The notes: generated from the sequence alone by a model not told the origin. A stretch of DNA of 9,561 bases from an uncultured Actinomycetes bacterium (GCA_937927875.1 CALEYV010000117.1:1-9561), one strand, 5' to 3'. Positions 1-7,739 are shown, numbered from the stretch's first letter. Numbers and translations are program-made.

Positions 1-1
1 G

Positions 2-3000
2 CCCTCCACGATCGAGTGGCCGGTCGTGGAGGCACCCCTCGTCGAGGCGCCGGCGGCGACCGCCGCCGCGCCCCCGCCCCCGCCGGCGTCGGATGGCGAC
101 CAGCCCCAGGTGCTGCGCGGCGCGGCGGCCCGGACGGTCACGAACATGGAGGCGTCGCTCGAGGTCCCGACCGCGACGTCGGTGCGGACCGTCCCCGCCA
201 AGCTGCTCGAAGTCAACCGGCAGATCCTCAACAACCACCTCGGACGCACCGGGCGCGAGAAGGTCAGCTTCACCCACCTCATCGCTTACGCGGTCGTCCA
301 GGCTCTGCGCAGCTTCCCCGGCATCAACGCCAGCTACGACGAGCGCGACGGCCAGCCGACGATCGTCCGCCACGAGCACGTCAACCTGGGCCTGGCGGTG
401 GACGTCACCCGGGCCGACGGGAGCCGCGGCCTGCTGGTCCCGAACATCCGGCACGCCGACGAGCTCGACTTCGCCGGCTTCTGGCGCGCCTACGAGACGC
501 TGATCCACAAGGTGCGCGACAACAAGCTCTCACCCGACGACTTCGCCGGCACGACGGGGACGATCACGAACCCCGGGATGATCGGCACCGTGCACTCGGT
601 CCCTCGCCTCCTGCAGGGCCAGGGCTTCATCATCGGCGTCGGCTCCATCGGCTACCCGGCCGAGTACGAGGGGGCCGACCCGAAGGCGATCGCCGAGCTC
701 GGCGTCAGCCCGGTGACCACGCTCACGAACACCTACGACCACCGGATCATCGGGGGCGCCGAGAGCGGCGAGTTCCTCCGTCGGATCCACCACCTGCTCG
801 TCGGCGAGGACGAGTTCTACGACCTCCTCTTCCGCAGCCTCGACGTGCCGTACGAGCCGGCCCGGTGGCTCCACGACCAGAGCACCCTCGGCGACCGGGA
901 GGCCAGCGACGAGAAAGTCATCCACGTCCACCAGCTCATCAACATCTACCGGGTGCGCGGGCACCTGATCGCGAATCTGGACCCGCTCGGCCGCACCGAG
1001 CCGCACACCCACCCCGAGCTCGACATCGCGCACTACGGGCTGTCGATCTGGGACCTCGAGCGGGAGTTCCCGATCGGCAGCCTCGGCGCGGGCCGCATCC
1101 AAGCCCGCCAGCTCGCGCTCCGGGACATCCTCGGCGTGCTCCGCGACGCGTACGCGCGCACGGTCGGCGTCGAGTACATGCACATGCAGGAGCCGGACCA
1201 GAAGGCCTGGATCCAGCAGCGGGTCGAGGGCCCCCAGGACCCGATCGACGCCGCCGAGAAGCGCCGGATCGTCCGCAAGCTCAACGCGGCCGAGGCGTTC
1301 GAGCGGTTCCTCGCCGCCAAGTACCTGGGCCAGAAGCGGTTCAGCCTCGAGGGCGCCGAAACCCTGATCCCGATGCTCGACACGCTCTGCAGCGCGGCGG
1401 CCGACGCCGGCATGCCGGAGCTGGTCATGGGGATGGCCCACCGGGGGCGCCTGAACGTGCTCGCCAACGTCCTCGGCAAGTCCTACGCCCAGATCTTCCG
1501 CGAGTTCGAGGGCGAGCTCGACCCGTCGAGCACCCAGGGCTCCGGTGACGTGAAGTACCACCTGGGCCAGGTCGGGAAGCACCGCTCGCCGTCCGGCCAC
1601 GACGTCGAGCTGCGGCTGGCCGCCAACCCGAGCCACCTCGAGGCGGTGGACCCGGTCGTGGAGGGCATGGCCCGGGCCCTCGGCGACCAGCTCGAGGAGC
1701 CGACCGACGCCGTGCTGCCGGTGCTCGTGCACGGCGACGCCGCGTTCGCCGGCCAGGGCGTGGTCGCGGAGACGTTCAACCTGTCCGAGGTCGAGGGCTA
1801 CGACGTGGGCGGGACCGTCCACGTGGTGGTGAACAACCAGCTCGGGTTCACGACCGCGCCCGAGTCGGGGCGCTCGAGCGTGTACGCGACCGACGTGGCC
1901 AAGATGGTCCAGGCGCCGATCTTCCACGTGAACGGCGACGACCCCGAGGCGTGCGTGCGGGTGACGCGCCTGGCGTTCGAGTTCCGGCAGGCCTTCCACA
2001 AGGACGTCGTCGTCGACCTGGTCTGCTACCGGCGCTACGGGCACAACGAGATCGACGAGCCCGCGTTCACCCAGCCGCGCATGTACTCGCTCATCGAGGG
2101 CCACCCGTCGGTGCGCCAGCTGTACACCGAGCAGCTCGTGCACCGCGGCGAGCTCACGGCCGAGGAGTGCGAGGCCGCGCTGGCCGACTTCCGGGCCCGC
2201 CTCGACCGGGCGTTCGAGGAGACCCACGAGCCGCACGACGCCGGGTTCCCCGACGGTCACATGCTCGACGAGCCCGAGGTGTTCGACGGCTCGCCGACGC
2301 CGGCGACGGCGGTGGACCGGTCAGTCCTCGACGAGGTGGTGCACGCGCTGACGACGTGGCCCGAGACGTTCCACATCAACGAGAAGCTGGCGCGGATCCT
2401 GCTCGCGCACCGCAGCGCCTTCGAGGCGGGGACGATCGACTGGTCGCTCGCGGAGGCGGCCGCGTTCGGCTCCCTGCTGCTCGAGGGGACGCCGGTCCGC
2501 GTGGCGGGCCAGGACACCCGGCGCGGCACCTTCAGCCAGCGGCACGGGGTGCTCGTCGACGCCGTCGACGAGACCGAGTACGTCCCGCTCGCCCACGTCG
2601 GCCCGCACCAGGCCCCGTACCGCCTCTACGACTCGGTGCTCTCCGAGTACGCCGCGCTCGGCTTCGAGTACGGCTACTCGTCCGTCGCCCCCGACACGCT
2701 GACCTGCTGGGAGGCCCAGTTCGGGGACTTCATCAACGGCGCCCAGGTCACGATCGACCAGTTCCTCGTCTCCGCCGAGGACAAATGGGGCCAGCGCTCC
2801 GGCCTCGCCCTCCTGCTCCCCCACGGCTTCGAGGGCCAGGGCCCCGACCACTCGAGCGCGCGCCTGGAGCGGTTCCTCGCCCTCAGCGCGGAGGACAACC
2901 TGCGGGTCGTCTACCCGTCGACCGCGGCCCAGTACTTCCACGTGCTGCGCCGCCAGGCCCGCCTGACCCACCGCGTCCCGCTCGTCTGCCTCACCCCGAA

Positions 3001-3463
3001 GCGGTACCTGCGGCTGCCGCAGAGCCGCTCCCCGATCGAGGCGTTCACGCACGACCGGTTCCACCCCGTGCTCGGCGACCGGTCTCCCGACCTCGACCCG
3101 GCGTCGGTGCGGCGGGTGCTGCTCTGCACCGGGAAGGTCGGCCACGAGCTCATGGACGCCCGCGACCAGGCGGGCGCGCCGGTGGCGGTGATCCGGGTCG
3201 AGGAGCTCTACCCGTGGCCCGAGCACGAGCTGGCGGCGGCCATCGACCGCTACCCGAACGCGACCCAGACCTGGTGGGTCCAGGAGGAGCCGGCGAACAT
3301 GGGCGCCTGGCGGTACGTGCAGGAGCCCCTCGGCCGGGCCGTCGGCCCCGGCGGCCTCGACCACGTCGCCCGGCACGCCAGCGCCAGCCCGGCCAGCGGC
3401 AGCGCCAAGGTGCACGAGATGGAGCAGCAGGCGCTGCTCCAGGCCGCGCTCAGCGGCCTCTAG
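2..3463 (+). CDS. kgd: Multifunctional 2-oxoglutarate decarboxylase/dehydrogenase E1 with fused E2-type succinyltransferase domain (5' partial)
   Basis: This is the TCA-cycle enzyme that decarboxylates 2-oxoglutarate with thiamine diphosphate (SucA/OdhA/Kgd family). The frame is open to the left edge, and about 70-80 N-terminal residues appear to be missing compared with mycobacterial Kgd (about 1230 aa). Numbering residues from the GTG at nt 26, an Ala/Pro-rich linker is followed by an acyltransferase domain (about 30-270) with the catalytic motif TYDHRIIGGAESG (His 239). The E1 part then shows MAHRGRLNVLANVLG (His 472), the ThDP/Mg motif HGDAAFAGQGVVAET (about 569-583) with NNQLGFTT (603-610), AGQDTRRGTFSQRH (827-840), PHGFEGQGPDHSSAR (His 933) and VQEEPANMGAW near the C-terminus. 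No lipoyl domain is visible, as in the actinobacterial E2-E1 fusions, which use lipoyl groups on a partner E2. In relatives the enzyme is controlled by an FHA protein (GarA/OdhI); no such gene is present here. The nt 26 GTG is internal, not the real start. Confidence 0.97.
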   Translation, partial: PSTIEWPVVEAPLVEAPAATAAAPPPPPASDGDQPQVLRGAAARTVTNMEASLEVPTATSVRTVPAKLLEVNRQILNNHLGRTGREKVSFTHLIAYAVVQALRSFPGINASYDERDGQPTIVRHEHVNLGLAVDVTRADGSRGLLVPNIRHADELDFAGFWRAYETLIHKVRDNKLSPDDFAGTTGTITNPGMIGTVHSVPRLLQGQGFIIGVGSIGYPAEYEGADPKAIAELGVSPVTTLTNTYDHRIIGGAESGEFLRRIHHLLVGEDEFYDLLFRSLDVPYEPARWLHDQSTLGDREASDEKVIHVHQLINIYRVRGHLIANLDPLGRTEPHTHPELDIAHYGLSIWDLEREFPIGSLGAGRIQARQLALRDILGVLRDAYARTVGVEYMHMQEPDQKAWIQQRVEGPQDPIDAAEKRRIVRKLNAAEAFERFLAAKYLGQKRFSLEGAETLIPMLDTLCSAAADAGMPELVMGMAHRGRLNVLANVLGKSYAQIFREFEGELDPSSTQGSGDVKYHLGQVGKHRSPSGHDVELRLAANPSHLEAVDPVVEGMARALGDQLEEPTDAVLPVLVHGDAAFAGQGVVAETFNLSEVEGYDVGGTVHVVVNNQLGFTTAPESGRSSVYATDVAKMVQAPIFHVNGDDPEACVRVTRLAFEFRQAFHKDVVVDLVCYRRYGHNEIDEPAFTQPRMYSLIEGHPSVRQLYTEQLVHRGELTAEECEAALADFRARLDRAFEETHEPHDAGFPDGHMLDEPEVFDGSPTPATAVDRSVLDEVVHALTTWPETFHINEKLARILLAHRSAFEAGTIDWSLAEAAAFGSLLLEGTPVRVAGQDTRRGTFSQRHGVLVDAVDETEYVPLAHVGPHQAPYRLYDSVLSEYAALGFEYGYSSVAPDTLTCWEAQFGDFINGAQVTIDQFLVSAEDKWGQRSGLALLLPHGFEGQGPDHSSARLERFLALSAEDNLRVVYPSTAAQYFHVLRRQARLTHRVPLVCLTPKRYLRLPQSRSPIEAFTHDRFHPVLGDRSPDLDPASVRRVLLCTGKVGHELMDARDQAGAPVAVIRVEELYPWPEHELAAAIDRYPNATQTWWVQEEPANMGAWRYVQEPLGRAVGPGGLDHVARHASASPASGSAKVHEMEQQALLQAALSGL

Positions 3464-3469
3464 CTCAGC

Positions 3470-3479
3470 GGCGGCCGCC
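3470..3479. other. Perfect 10-bp palindrome between convergent kgd and MFS gene stops
   Basis: The 22-bp gap between two convergent stop codons contains ggcggccgcc, which equals its own reverse complement. It has no loop and no T-tract, so it is not a convincing intrinsic terminator, although both genes must end transcription here. GC-rich DNA produces such palindromes easily. Only the symmetry is directly seen; any function is unsupported. Confidence 0.3.
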
Positions 3480-3485
3480 CCGCGG

Positions 3486-5150
3486 TCACGGCGACCGGGC
3501 CGGCGTGGGCGGCCGAGTCGCTTCACCCGGCTGCCCCCCGTCGACCGGCGCCGGCTGCCCGTCGGCCGGGATGCCGGCCGTGACCCACTCGGCCTTGAAC
3601 TCCGCGTCCTGGCGATCCACGTCCTCGGCCCGGGCCCGGGCGGGGAGCCACCGCAGCACGATCACCACGCCGATCAGGACGACCGCGGCGCCGACCCACG
3701 TCCCGGCCTGGAAGCCGTCGAGGAAGGCGCCCTTGGCGAGGGTCACGAACGACCGCGCCGCCGCCCCCGGCAGGTGGGTCGCGGCCTGCAGCGCGTTCCC
3801 GAGCTGCTGCTTGGCGTTGTGCACCACCGAGGCGGGCACGCGGCCCCGCAGCGCGCTCACGACCTTCGAGCCGTAGAGGGACGAGAAGATGCTCCCGATG
3901 ACGGCGACGCCGACCGCGCCGCCGACCTGGCGCGTGGTGTCGTTGACGGCCGAGCCGACGCCGGCCCGGGCGAGGGGCAGCGAGCCCATGATCGACTCGG
4001 TCGCCGGGCTCATCGTGAGCGCCATCCCGGTCGCGGCCAGCGCCATTCGCCAGGTGAGGTCGGGCAGCGTGGCCGTCTGGCCCAGGCCCCCGAGGGCGAT
4101 CAGGCCGGCCGCGTTGCACGCCAACCCCGCCGCGACGGTGAGCTTGGTGCCGATCCGCTTGACGAGATTCGGCGCCAGCGGCGAGATGACCATCATCGGG
4201 ACCGCGAAGGCGAGCAGCCGCAAGCCCGTCGCGAGCGGCGAGTAGCCGAGCACGAACTGCAAGTACTGGGTCAGCAAGAAGATCGACCCGAACATGGCGA
4301 AGAACGTGATCGCGATGGCGGCGCTCGCCCCGCTGAAGCGCGGGTTGCGCCAGAAGCGCACGTCGAGCATCGGGTGGTCGACCCGGCGCTCCCACGCGAA
4401 GAACGCCGCCATCAGGAGTCCGCCGACCGCAAAGAAAGTGAGGGTGCGCGGCGCCGTCCAGCCGGTGCTCGGGCCCTGGATGACGGCGTAGAGCAGGGCG
4501 CTCAGCCCCGCGATGGACAGCAGCGCGCCGGGCACGTCGAGGCGAGGCGCCCGCGGGTCCTTCGAGTTCGGGATGAGGAGGACACCGGCCAGGACACCCA
4601 CCGTCACGATGGGCAGGTTCACGAGAAAGATCGAGCCCCAGTAGAAGTGCTCGAGGAGCGCGCCGCCGGTCAGGGGGCCGAGCGCGACCCCGACCCCGGC
4701 TGTCGCCGCCCACACGCCGATCGCCTTCGGTCGCTCGCTCCCGCTGAAGACGTTGGTGATGATCGAGAGGGTGGCCGGCATGATCAGCGCGCCACCGATC
4801 CCCATGAAGGCCCGGCTGGCGATCAGCTGGTTGGGCGACCCGGCGAGCGCCGAGAGCAGCGAGCCGGCGCCGAAGATCAGGAACCCGGCCTGCAGGGCGG
4901 GCCGCCGCCCGAATTTGTCGCCGATGCTGCCCATCGTCAGCAGCAGGCCGGCGAACACCAGCGTGTAGGAGTCGACCATCCACTGCAGCTGGCTGTTGGT
5001 GGCGTGGAGCTGGCGGACGATGCTCGGCAGCGCGACGTTGAGGATCGAGTTGTCGAGCACGATCACGAGCAGGCTGAAGCACAGGACACCGAGGATCAGC
5101 CACCGCCGCTCGTGCGCTCGGGCCTGGACGCGCTCGGCGAGAGTCGTCAT
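3486..5150 (-). CDS. DHA2-family (EmrB/QacA-type) MFS drug efflux transporter, 14 TM
   Basis: A 554-aa inner-membrane protein, predicted to export drugs or other small hydrophobic compounds in exchange for protons. About 14 hydrophobic segments can be counted, typical of DHA2. The first helix ends in LDNSILNVALP, the DHA2 D1-type motif. The loop after helix 2 carries the MFS motif A, GSIGDKFGRRP. Helix 5 has the antiporter motif C, roughly GVWAATAGVGVALGPLTGG. After the last helix (VLIGVVIVLRWLP) there is a polar Pro/Gly-rich cytoplasmic tail of about 45 residues. The ATG at 5148-5150 is preceded by a weak GAAAG seven bases upstream, and the first helix begins about 16 residues in, so the start is reasonable. 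It lies downstream of dapA on the same strand, 121 bp away, probably with its own promoter. No regulator gene is adjacent. The substrate cannot be told from sequence. Confidence 0.93.
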   Translation of the reverse strand: MTTLAERVQARAHERRWLILGVLCFSLLVIVLDNSILNVALPSIVRQLHATNSQLQWMVDSYTLVFAGLLLTMGSIGDKFGRRPALQAGFLIFGAGSLLSALAGSPNQLIASRAFMGIGGALIMPATLSIITNVFSGSERPKAIGVWAATAGVGVALGPLTGGALLEHFYWGSIFLVNLPIVTVGVLAGVLLIPNSKDPRAPRLDVPGALLSIAGLSALLYAVIQGPSTGWTAPRTLTFFAVGGLLMAAFFAWERRVDHPMLDVRFWRNPRFSGASAAIAITFFAMFGSIFLLTQYLQFVLGYSPLATGLRLLAFAVPMMVISPLAPNLVKRIGTKLTVAAGLACNAAGLIALGGLGQTATLPDLTWRMALAATGMALTMSPATESIMGSLPLARAGVGSAVNDTTRQVGGAVGVAVIGSIFSSLYGSKVVSALRGRVPASVVHNAKQQLGNALQAATHLPGAAARSFVTLAKGAFLDGFQAGTWVGAAVVLIGVVIVLRWLPARARAEDVDRQDAEFKAEWVTAGIPADGQPAPVDGGQPGEATRPPTPARSP

Positions 5151-5187
5151 GCGGGTACTTTCGGCATCAGGGTGGGGACAACCGGAG

Positions 5188-5207
5188 GCGGAACGGCGAC
5201 ATTCCGC
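5188..5207. promoter_or_regulatory. Inverted repeat (6-8-6) upstream of the MFS transporter, candidate operator
   Basis: Perfect half-sites gcggaa (5188-5193) and ttccgc (5202-5207) are separated by 8 bases, in the leader 38-57 bp upstream of the MFS start. On the minus strand a TANNNT hexamer (TAGCGT, 5221-5216) lies just upstream, which would place the transcription start near 5209, at the edge of the repeat. That arrangement suits a TetR/MarR-type operator for an efflux gene. No -35 match was seen and no repressor gene is nearby, so this is a weak inference. Confidence 0.3.
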
Positions 5208-5271
5208 GTCGGCGAACGCTACCCCCGGGCTGGCTCGCCCTCGTCACGGAGCCGCCGACGCGGCGCACGGA

Positions 5272-6171
5272 TCAGCCGCCGGCGGCGGTGACGGCTTCGA
5301 GCGCGGCCTCGACCGCGCCCGGCGAGGCGTTCACGAGCGGGCCCCGCACGTCCGGGGTCGGGATGAGGCCCTGGGCGTGCAGGACGCCCTTGAACACGCT
5401 CGGGTTCGGCTCCGCGAAGCCGGCCCGGGTCACCGGCAGCAGCGCTTCGTGGTGGGCGCGTCCCTCGTCGACCTTCCCGGCGAGCGCGCACTCGATCATC
5501 TCGACGTAGCGCCGCGTGCACACGTGCGCGGTCGCGCAGATCGCGCCGGCGCCGCCGAGGAGCACGAGCGGGAACAGCAGCGGGTCGTCCCCGCCCAGCA
5601 CCGCGAAGTCGTGTGGCGCCTCGGCGAGCAGCCGGATGGTGCCGGTGTCGATCGAGCCCACCGACTGCTTGAGACCGACCACGTTCGGCGTGTTCGCCAG
5701 GCGCAGCAGGCCGTCGGTCTCGAGCGCTTGGCCGGTGCGGCTCGGGATGTTGTAGAGGATGACCGGGACCGGGCTCGCCGCCGCGACCTGCTCGAAGTGG
5801 GCGACGATGCCGGCCTGGCCCGGGCGGAGGTAGTAGGGGACGACGCAGAGGGTGGCGGTGACGCCGCCGACCTGCGACAGCGCGGTGGTGGCGGCGATCG
5901 TCGCCCTCGTGTTGTTGGTCCCCGAGCCGACGATCACCTGGGCCTGGCGCTCGCGGCCGACCCGTGCGCACACGTCGATGACCGACTGCTGCTCGTCGGC
6001 GTCGAGGAGCGGCGTCTCGCCGGTCGTGCCGAGCGGCAAAAGCCCGGCCACGCCCGCGTCGAGGAATCGGTGTGCGAGGCCCTCGAGCGCTTCCAGCGCG
6101 ACCGAGCCGTCGGCGGCGAACGGCGTGATGATCGGGATGTAGACGCCGCGCAACGTCGCGCCTTCGGCCAC
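5272..6171 (-). CDS. dapA: 4-hydroxy-tetrahydrodipicolinate synthase (DHDPS family)
   Basis: A class I aldolase (TIM barrel) that condenses pyruvate with aspartate semialdehyde, the first committed step to diaminopimelate and lysine. Starting at the GTG 6171-6169 gives 299 aa, the family's usual length. The sequence begins MAEGATLRGVYIPIITPF, and the first strand of such enzymes normally starts about 10 residues in. Catalytic features are intact: GTTGET (Thr 49/50), VVPYY (Tyr 113/114), YNIPSRTG (Tyr 140, Arg 145) and the Schiff-base lysine in VGLKQS (Lys 168). The frame stays open further upstream, to 6384, but that extension runs over the divergent exporter gene, lacks family similarity, and is rejected. 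With TTGE, the Tyr pair and the YNIPxRTG arginine all present, DHDPS is favoured over N-acetylneuraminate lyase or other DapA-superfamily aldolases, though a catabolic paralogue cannot be excluded. No other lys/dap gene is adjacent. Confidence 0.88.
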   Translation of the reverse strand: MAEGATLRGVYIPIITPFAADGSVALEALEGLAHRFLDAGVAGLLPLGTTGETPLLDADEQQSVIDVCARVGRERQAQVIVGSGTNNTRATIAATTALSQVGGVTATLCVVPYYLRPGQAGIVAHFEQVAAASPVPVILYNIPSRTGQALETDGLLRLANTPNVVGLKQSVGSIDTGTIRLLAEAPHDFAVLGGDDPLLFPLVLLGGAGAICATAHVCTRRYVEMIECALAGKVDEGRAHHEALLPVTRAGFAEPNPSVFKGVLHAQGLIPTPDVRGPLVNASPGAVEAALEAVTAAGG

Positions 6172-6178
6172 GACTCGA

Positions 6179-6184
6179 AGGGTA
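6179..6184 (-). promoter_or_regulatory. Candidate -10 hexamer (TACCCT) for leaderless dapA transcription
   Basis: Read on the minus strand, TACCCT ends 7 nt before the GTG start of dapA, the spacing expected if transcription begins at the start codon. The only Shine-Dalgarno-like sequence (GGAGG, minus strand of 6186-6190) is 14 nt from the start, too far for normal use, and would lie upstream of the transcript. No good -35 box was seen. The hexamer shares two bases with the -10 candidate of the opposite gene. Confidence 0.45.
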
Positions 6185-6188
6185 GCCT
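6183..6188 (+). promoter_or_regulatory. Candidate -10 hexamer (TAGCCT) for leaderless TauE/SafE gene transcription
   Basis: TAGCCT ends 8 nt before the GTG start at 6197, matching the actinobacterial TANNNT rule for leaderless mRNAs. A GAAGGG at 6177-6182 is 14 nt from the start, which is poor Shine-Dalgarno spacing. Bases 6183-6184 are shared with the divergent dapA hexamer. Confidence 0.45.
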
Positions 6189-6196
6189 CCGCGCGA

Positions 6197-7027
6197 GTGT
6201 CAGACCTGTGGCGAATCGTGCTCACCGCGCTGTTCGGGGTGGGGACGGGCGTCCTGTCGGGCATGTTCGGGATCGGCGGGGCGGTCGTGTCGACGCCCGC
6301 CATCCGGTTGCTCGGCGCCACCCCGATCGCCGCGGTGGCGTCAACGCTCCCCTCGATCATCCCGTCCGCGATCAGCGGCGCCATCCGCTACGGGCGGGAA
6401 CAGCTCATCGACTGGCGCATCGTCACCTGGACCGCGACCGCCGGCGCGGTGGCATCCGTGGGTGGCGCGCTGGCGACCGACGTGGTCCCCGGCGGCGGTC
6501 ACCCGCTCATGATCCTCACTGCGGCGCTGGTCGGCTTCACCGCCTACCGGGTCAGCCGGCCCGTGGCGCGCGCCGAGCCGGAGCCGGTCGCGGCCGCCGA
6601 GGGACTGACCGACGCCGCGCCGGGCCTCGCCCATCCCGCGGCCGGGCTCGAGCGGGCCCAGTCGTGGCGCCTCGTCACCATCGGGATCGCCGCCGGCGGG
6701 CTCAGCGGGTTCCTCGGGATCGGCGGCGGCGTGCTCATGGTCCCCGCCTTCACGACCTGGCTCCGCGTCCCCATCAAGGTGGCGCTCGCCACCTCGCTCG
6801 CCTGCGTCGGCGTGCTCGCGATCCCGGGGATGGTCACCCACGCCGCGCTCGGCCACATCGACTGGCTGTTCGCGCTGCCGCTCTCGGTCACCGTGATCCC
6901 CGGCGCCCGCCTGGGCGCCCACCTCACGATCCGCAGCTCGGACCGGACCCTGCGGCTCCTCGTCGGCGTCGTGCTCGGGCTCATCGCGACCGCGTACGCG
7001 GTCGGCGAGGTCCTCGCGCTGTTCTGA
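6197..7027 (+). CDS. TauE/SafE-family sulfite/anion exporter, integral membrane protein
   Basis: A 276-aa membrane protein of the TauE/SafE (DUF81) family, whose characterised members export sulfite, sulfoacetate or related organosulfur anions. The family's duplicated signature is clear: GVLSGMFGIGGAVVSTPAI near residues 18-36, and again GGLSGFLGIGGGVLMVPAF near 167-185. Seven or eight hydrophobic segments are visible. The two halves are joined by a polar Ala/Glu/Pro-rich loop (about 121-157), presumably cytoplasmic. The GTG start at 6197 places the first helix (about residues 6-24) right at the N-terminus, as usual. The gene is divergent from dapA and its 3' end overlaps the opposite-strand udgB by 47 bp. 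No sulfur-metabolism gene adjoins it, so the transported anion is unknown. Confidence 0.88.
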   Translation: MSDLWRIVLTALFGVGTGVLSGMFGIGGAVVSTPAIRLLGATPIAAVASTLPSIIPSAISGAIRYGREQLIDWRIVTWTATAGAVASVGGALATDVVPGGGHPLMILTAALVGFTAYRVSRPVARAEPEPVAAAEGLTDAAPGLAHPAAGLERAQSWRLVTIGIAAGGLSGFLGIGGGVLMVPAFTTWLRVPIKVALATSLACVGVLAIPGMVTHAALGHIDWLFALPLSVTVIPGARLGAHLTIRSSDRTLRLLVGVVLGLIATAYAVGEVLALF

Positions 7028-7721
7028 CGTCGGGCAGGCCGGCCAGCGTCCGGGCCCGGCGCAGCACCGCATCGAGCATCGGCTCGGTCAGCCGGCCCGT
7101 GAACGTGTTCTGCTGGCTGGGGTGGAAGCAGCCCACGATCGTGAGGCGGTCGGTCGGCACCTCGACGCCGTGGCCGAAGCGCGGGCGCGGCCGCGGCAGC
7201 GCCACCTCGAGGTCGGCGAGCAGCCGCCACAGGGCCTGGTACGCGAAGGCGCCGAGCGCCACCGCGACGCGCAGGCGGTCGAGGATCGCCAGCTCGCGCG
7301 CCAGGTACGGCAGGCAGCGGTCGCGCTCCTCCGGGGTCGGCGCGTTCGCGGGCGGCGCGCACCGCACCGCGGCGGTGACGTAGGCGCCGCGCAGGCGGAG
7401 CCCGTCCCCGGCCCGCACCGACTCGGCCCGGTTGGCGAGCCCGGCCCGGTGAAGCGCGCCGAACAGCCAGTCGCCTGACCGGTCACCCGTGAACACCCGG
7501 CCGGTGCGGTTCCCGCCGTGCGCCGCCGGCGCGAGACCAACGAGCAGGATGCTGGCGCGCGGATCGCCGAACCCCGGCACCGGACGAGCCCAGTAGGTGT
7601 CGTCGCGGAACGCGGCCCGCTTCGTGCGACCCACCGACTCCCGCCACTCGACGAGCCGCGGGCACGCTCGGCACCGCACCACCTCGGCGTCGAGCCGTTC
7701 GAGCTCGCCGGCGGTAGGCAC
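6981..7721 (-). CDS. udgB: Family 5 uracil-DNA glycosylase (UdgB), Fe-S protein
   Basis: A 246-aa DNA repair enzyme that removes uracil and, in characterised family 5 members, hypoxanthine and other deaminated bases. The first motif, GLAPAAHGGNRTGRVFTGD (residues 62-80), is the family 5 form, with Ala-Pro-Ala where other UDG families have a catalytic polar residue. The second motif is HPSQQNTFTG (200-209). Four cysteines suited to a 4Fe-4S cluster are present: Cys17 and Cys20 (CRAC), Cys121 (AVRCAPPANAPTPEERDRC) and Cys136. The GTG start at 7721 leaves only 16 residues before the first cluster cysteine, as in relatives. The last 16 or so residues form an Arg-rich tail (ending RRPRTRSR), mostly encoded inside the overlap with the convergent TauE/SafE gene; it may be a lineage-specific extension with DNA-binding character, or of no function. 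Confidence 0.93.
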   Translation of the reverse strand: MPTAGELERLDAEVVRCRACPRLVEWRESVGRTKRAAFRDDTYWARPVPGFGDPRASILLVGLAPAAHGGNRTGRVFTGDRSGDWLFGALHRAGLANRAESVRAGDGLRLRGAYVTAAVRCAPPANAPTPEERDRCLPYLARELAILDRLRVAVALGAFAYQALWRLLADLEVALPRPRPRFGHGVEVPTDRLTIVGCFHPSQQNTFTGRLTEPMLDAVLRRARTLAGLPDVRTARGPRRPRTRSR

Positions 7722-7727
7722 CGTCGG

Positions 7728-7733
7728 ACGGTA
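7728..7733 (-). promoter_or_regulatory. Candidate -10 hexamer (TACCGT) for leaderless udgB transcription
   Basis: Read on the minus strand, TACCGT ends 6 nt before the GTG start of udgB, exactly the spacing expected of a TANNNT promoter whose +1 is the start codon. No purine-rich Shine-Dalgarno lies in the preceding 20 nt that would survive as a leader. No -35 match was found. Confidence 0.45.
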
Positions 7734-7739
7734 TCGCTC

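Noticed and set aside
530..2260. 576-aa open frame antisense to kgd
   Set aside because: It lies wholly across well-conserved kgd sequence; its composition (Val/Arg/Leu/Glu-rich low complexity with no recognisable domain) is that of a complementary-frame shadow in high-GC DNA.
1951..3876. 641-aa plus-strand frame overlapping the kgd 3' half and the MFS 3' end
   Set aside because: Arg/Pro/Gly-rich shadow of kgd in another frame, with no domain of its own.
5251..5264. Short gccgc-cgac-gcggc inverted repeat between dapA and the MFS gene
   Set aside because: A five-base stem of only G and C is common by chance here and there is no T-tract, so it is not called as a terminator.
6172..6384. N-terminal extension of dapA (71 more residues up to an upstream ATG)
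   Set aside because: It would overlap most of the first third of the divergent TauE/SafE gene, lacks DHDPS-family similarity, and makes the protein much longer than the usual 290-300 aa.
4996..7383. 795-aa plus-strand open frame across the MFS 5' end, dapA, TauE/SafE and udgB
   Set aside because: It crosses four genes with clear family motifs in other frames and reads as Arg/Gly/Ala-rich filler; long stop-free frames are expected at this GC content.
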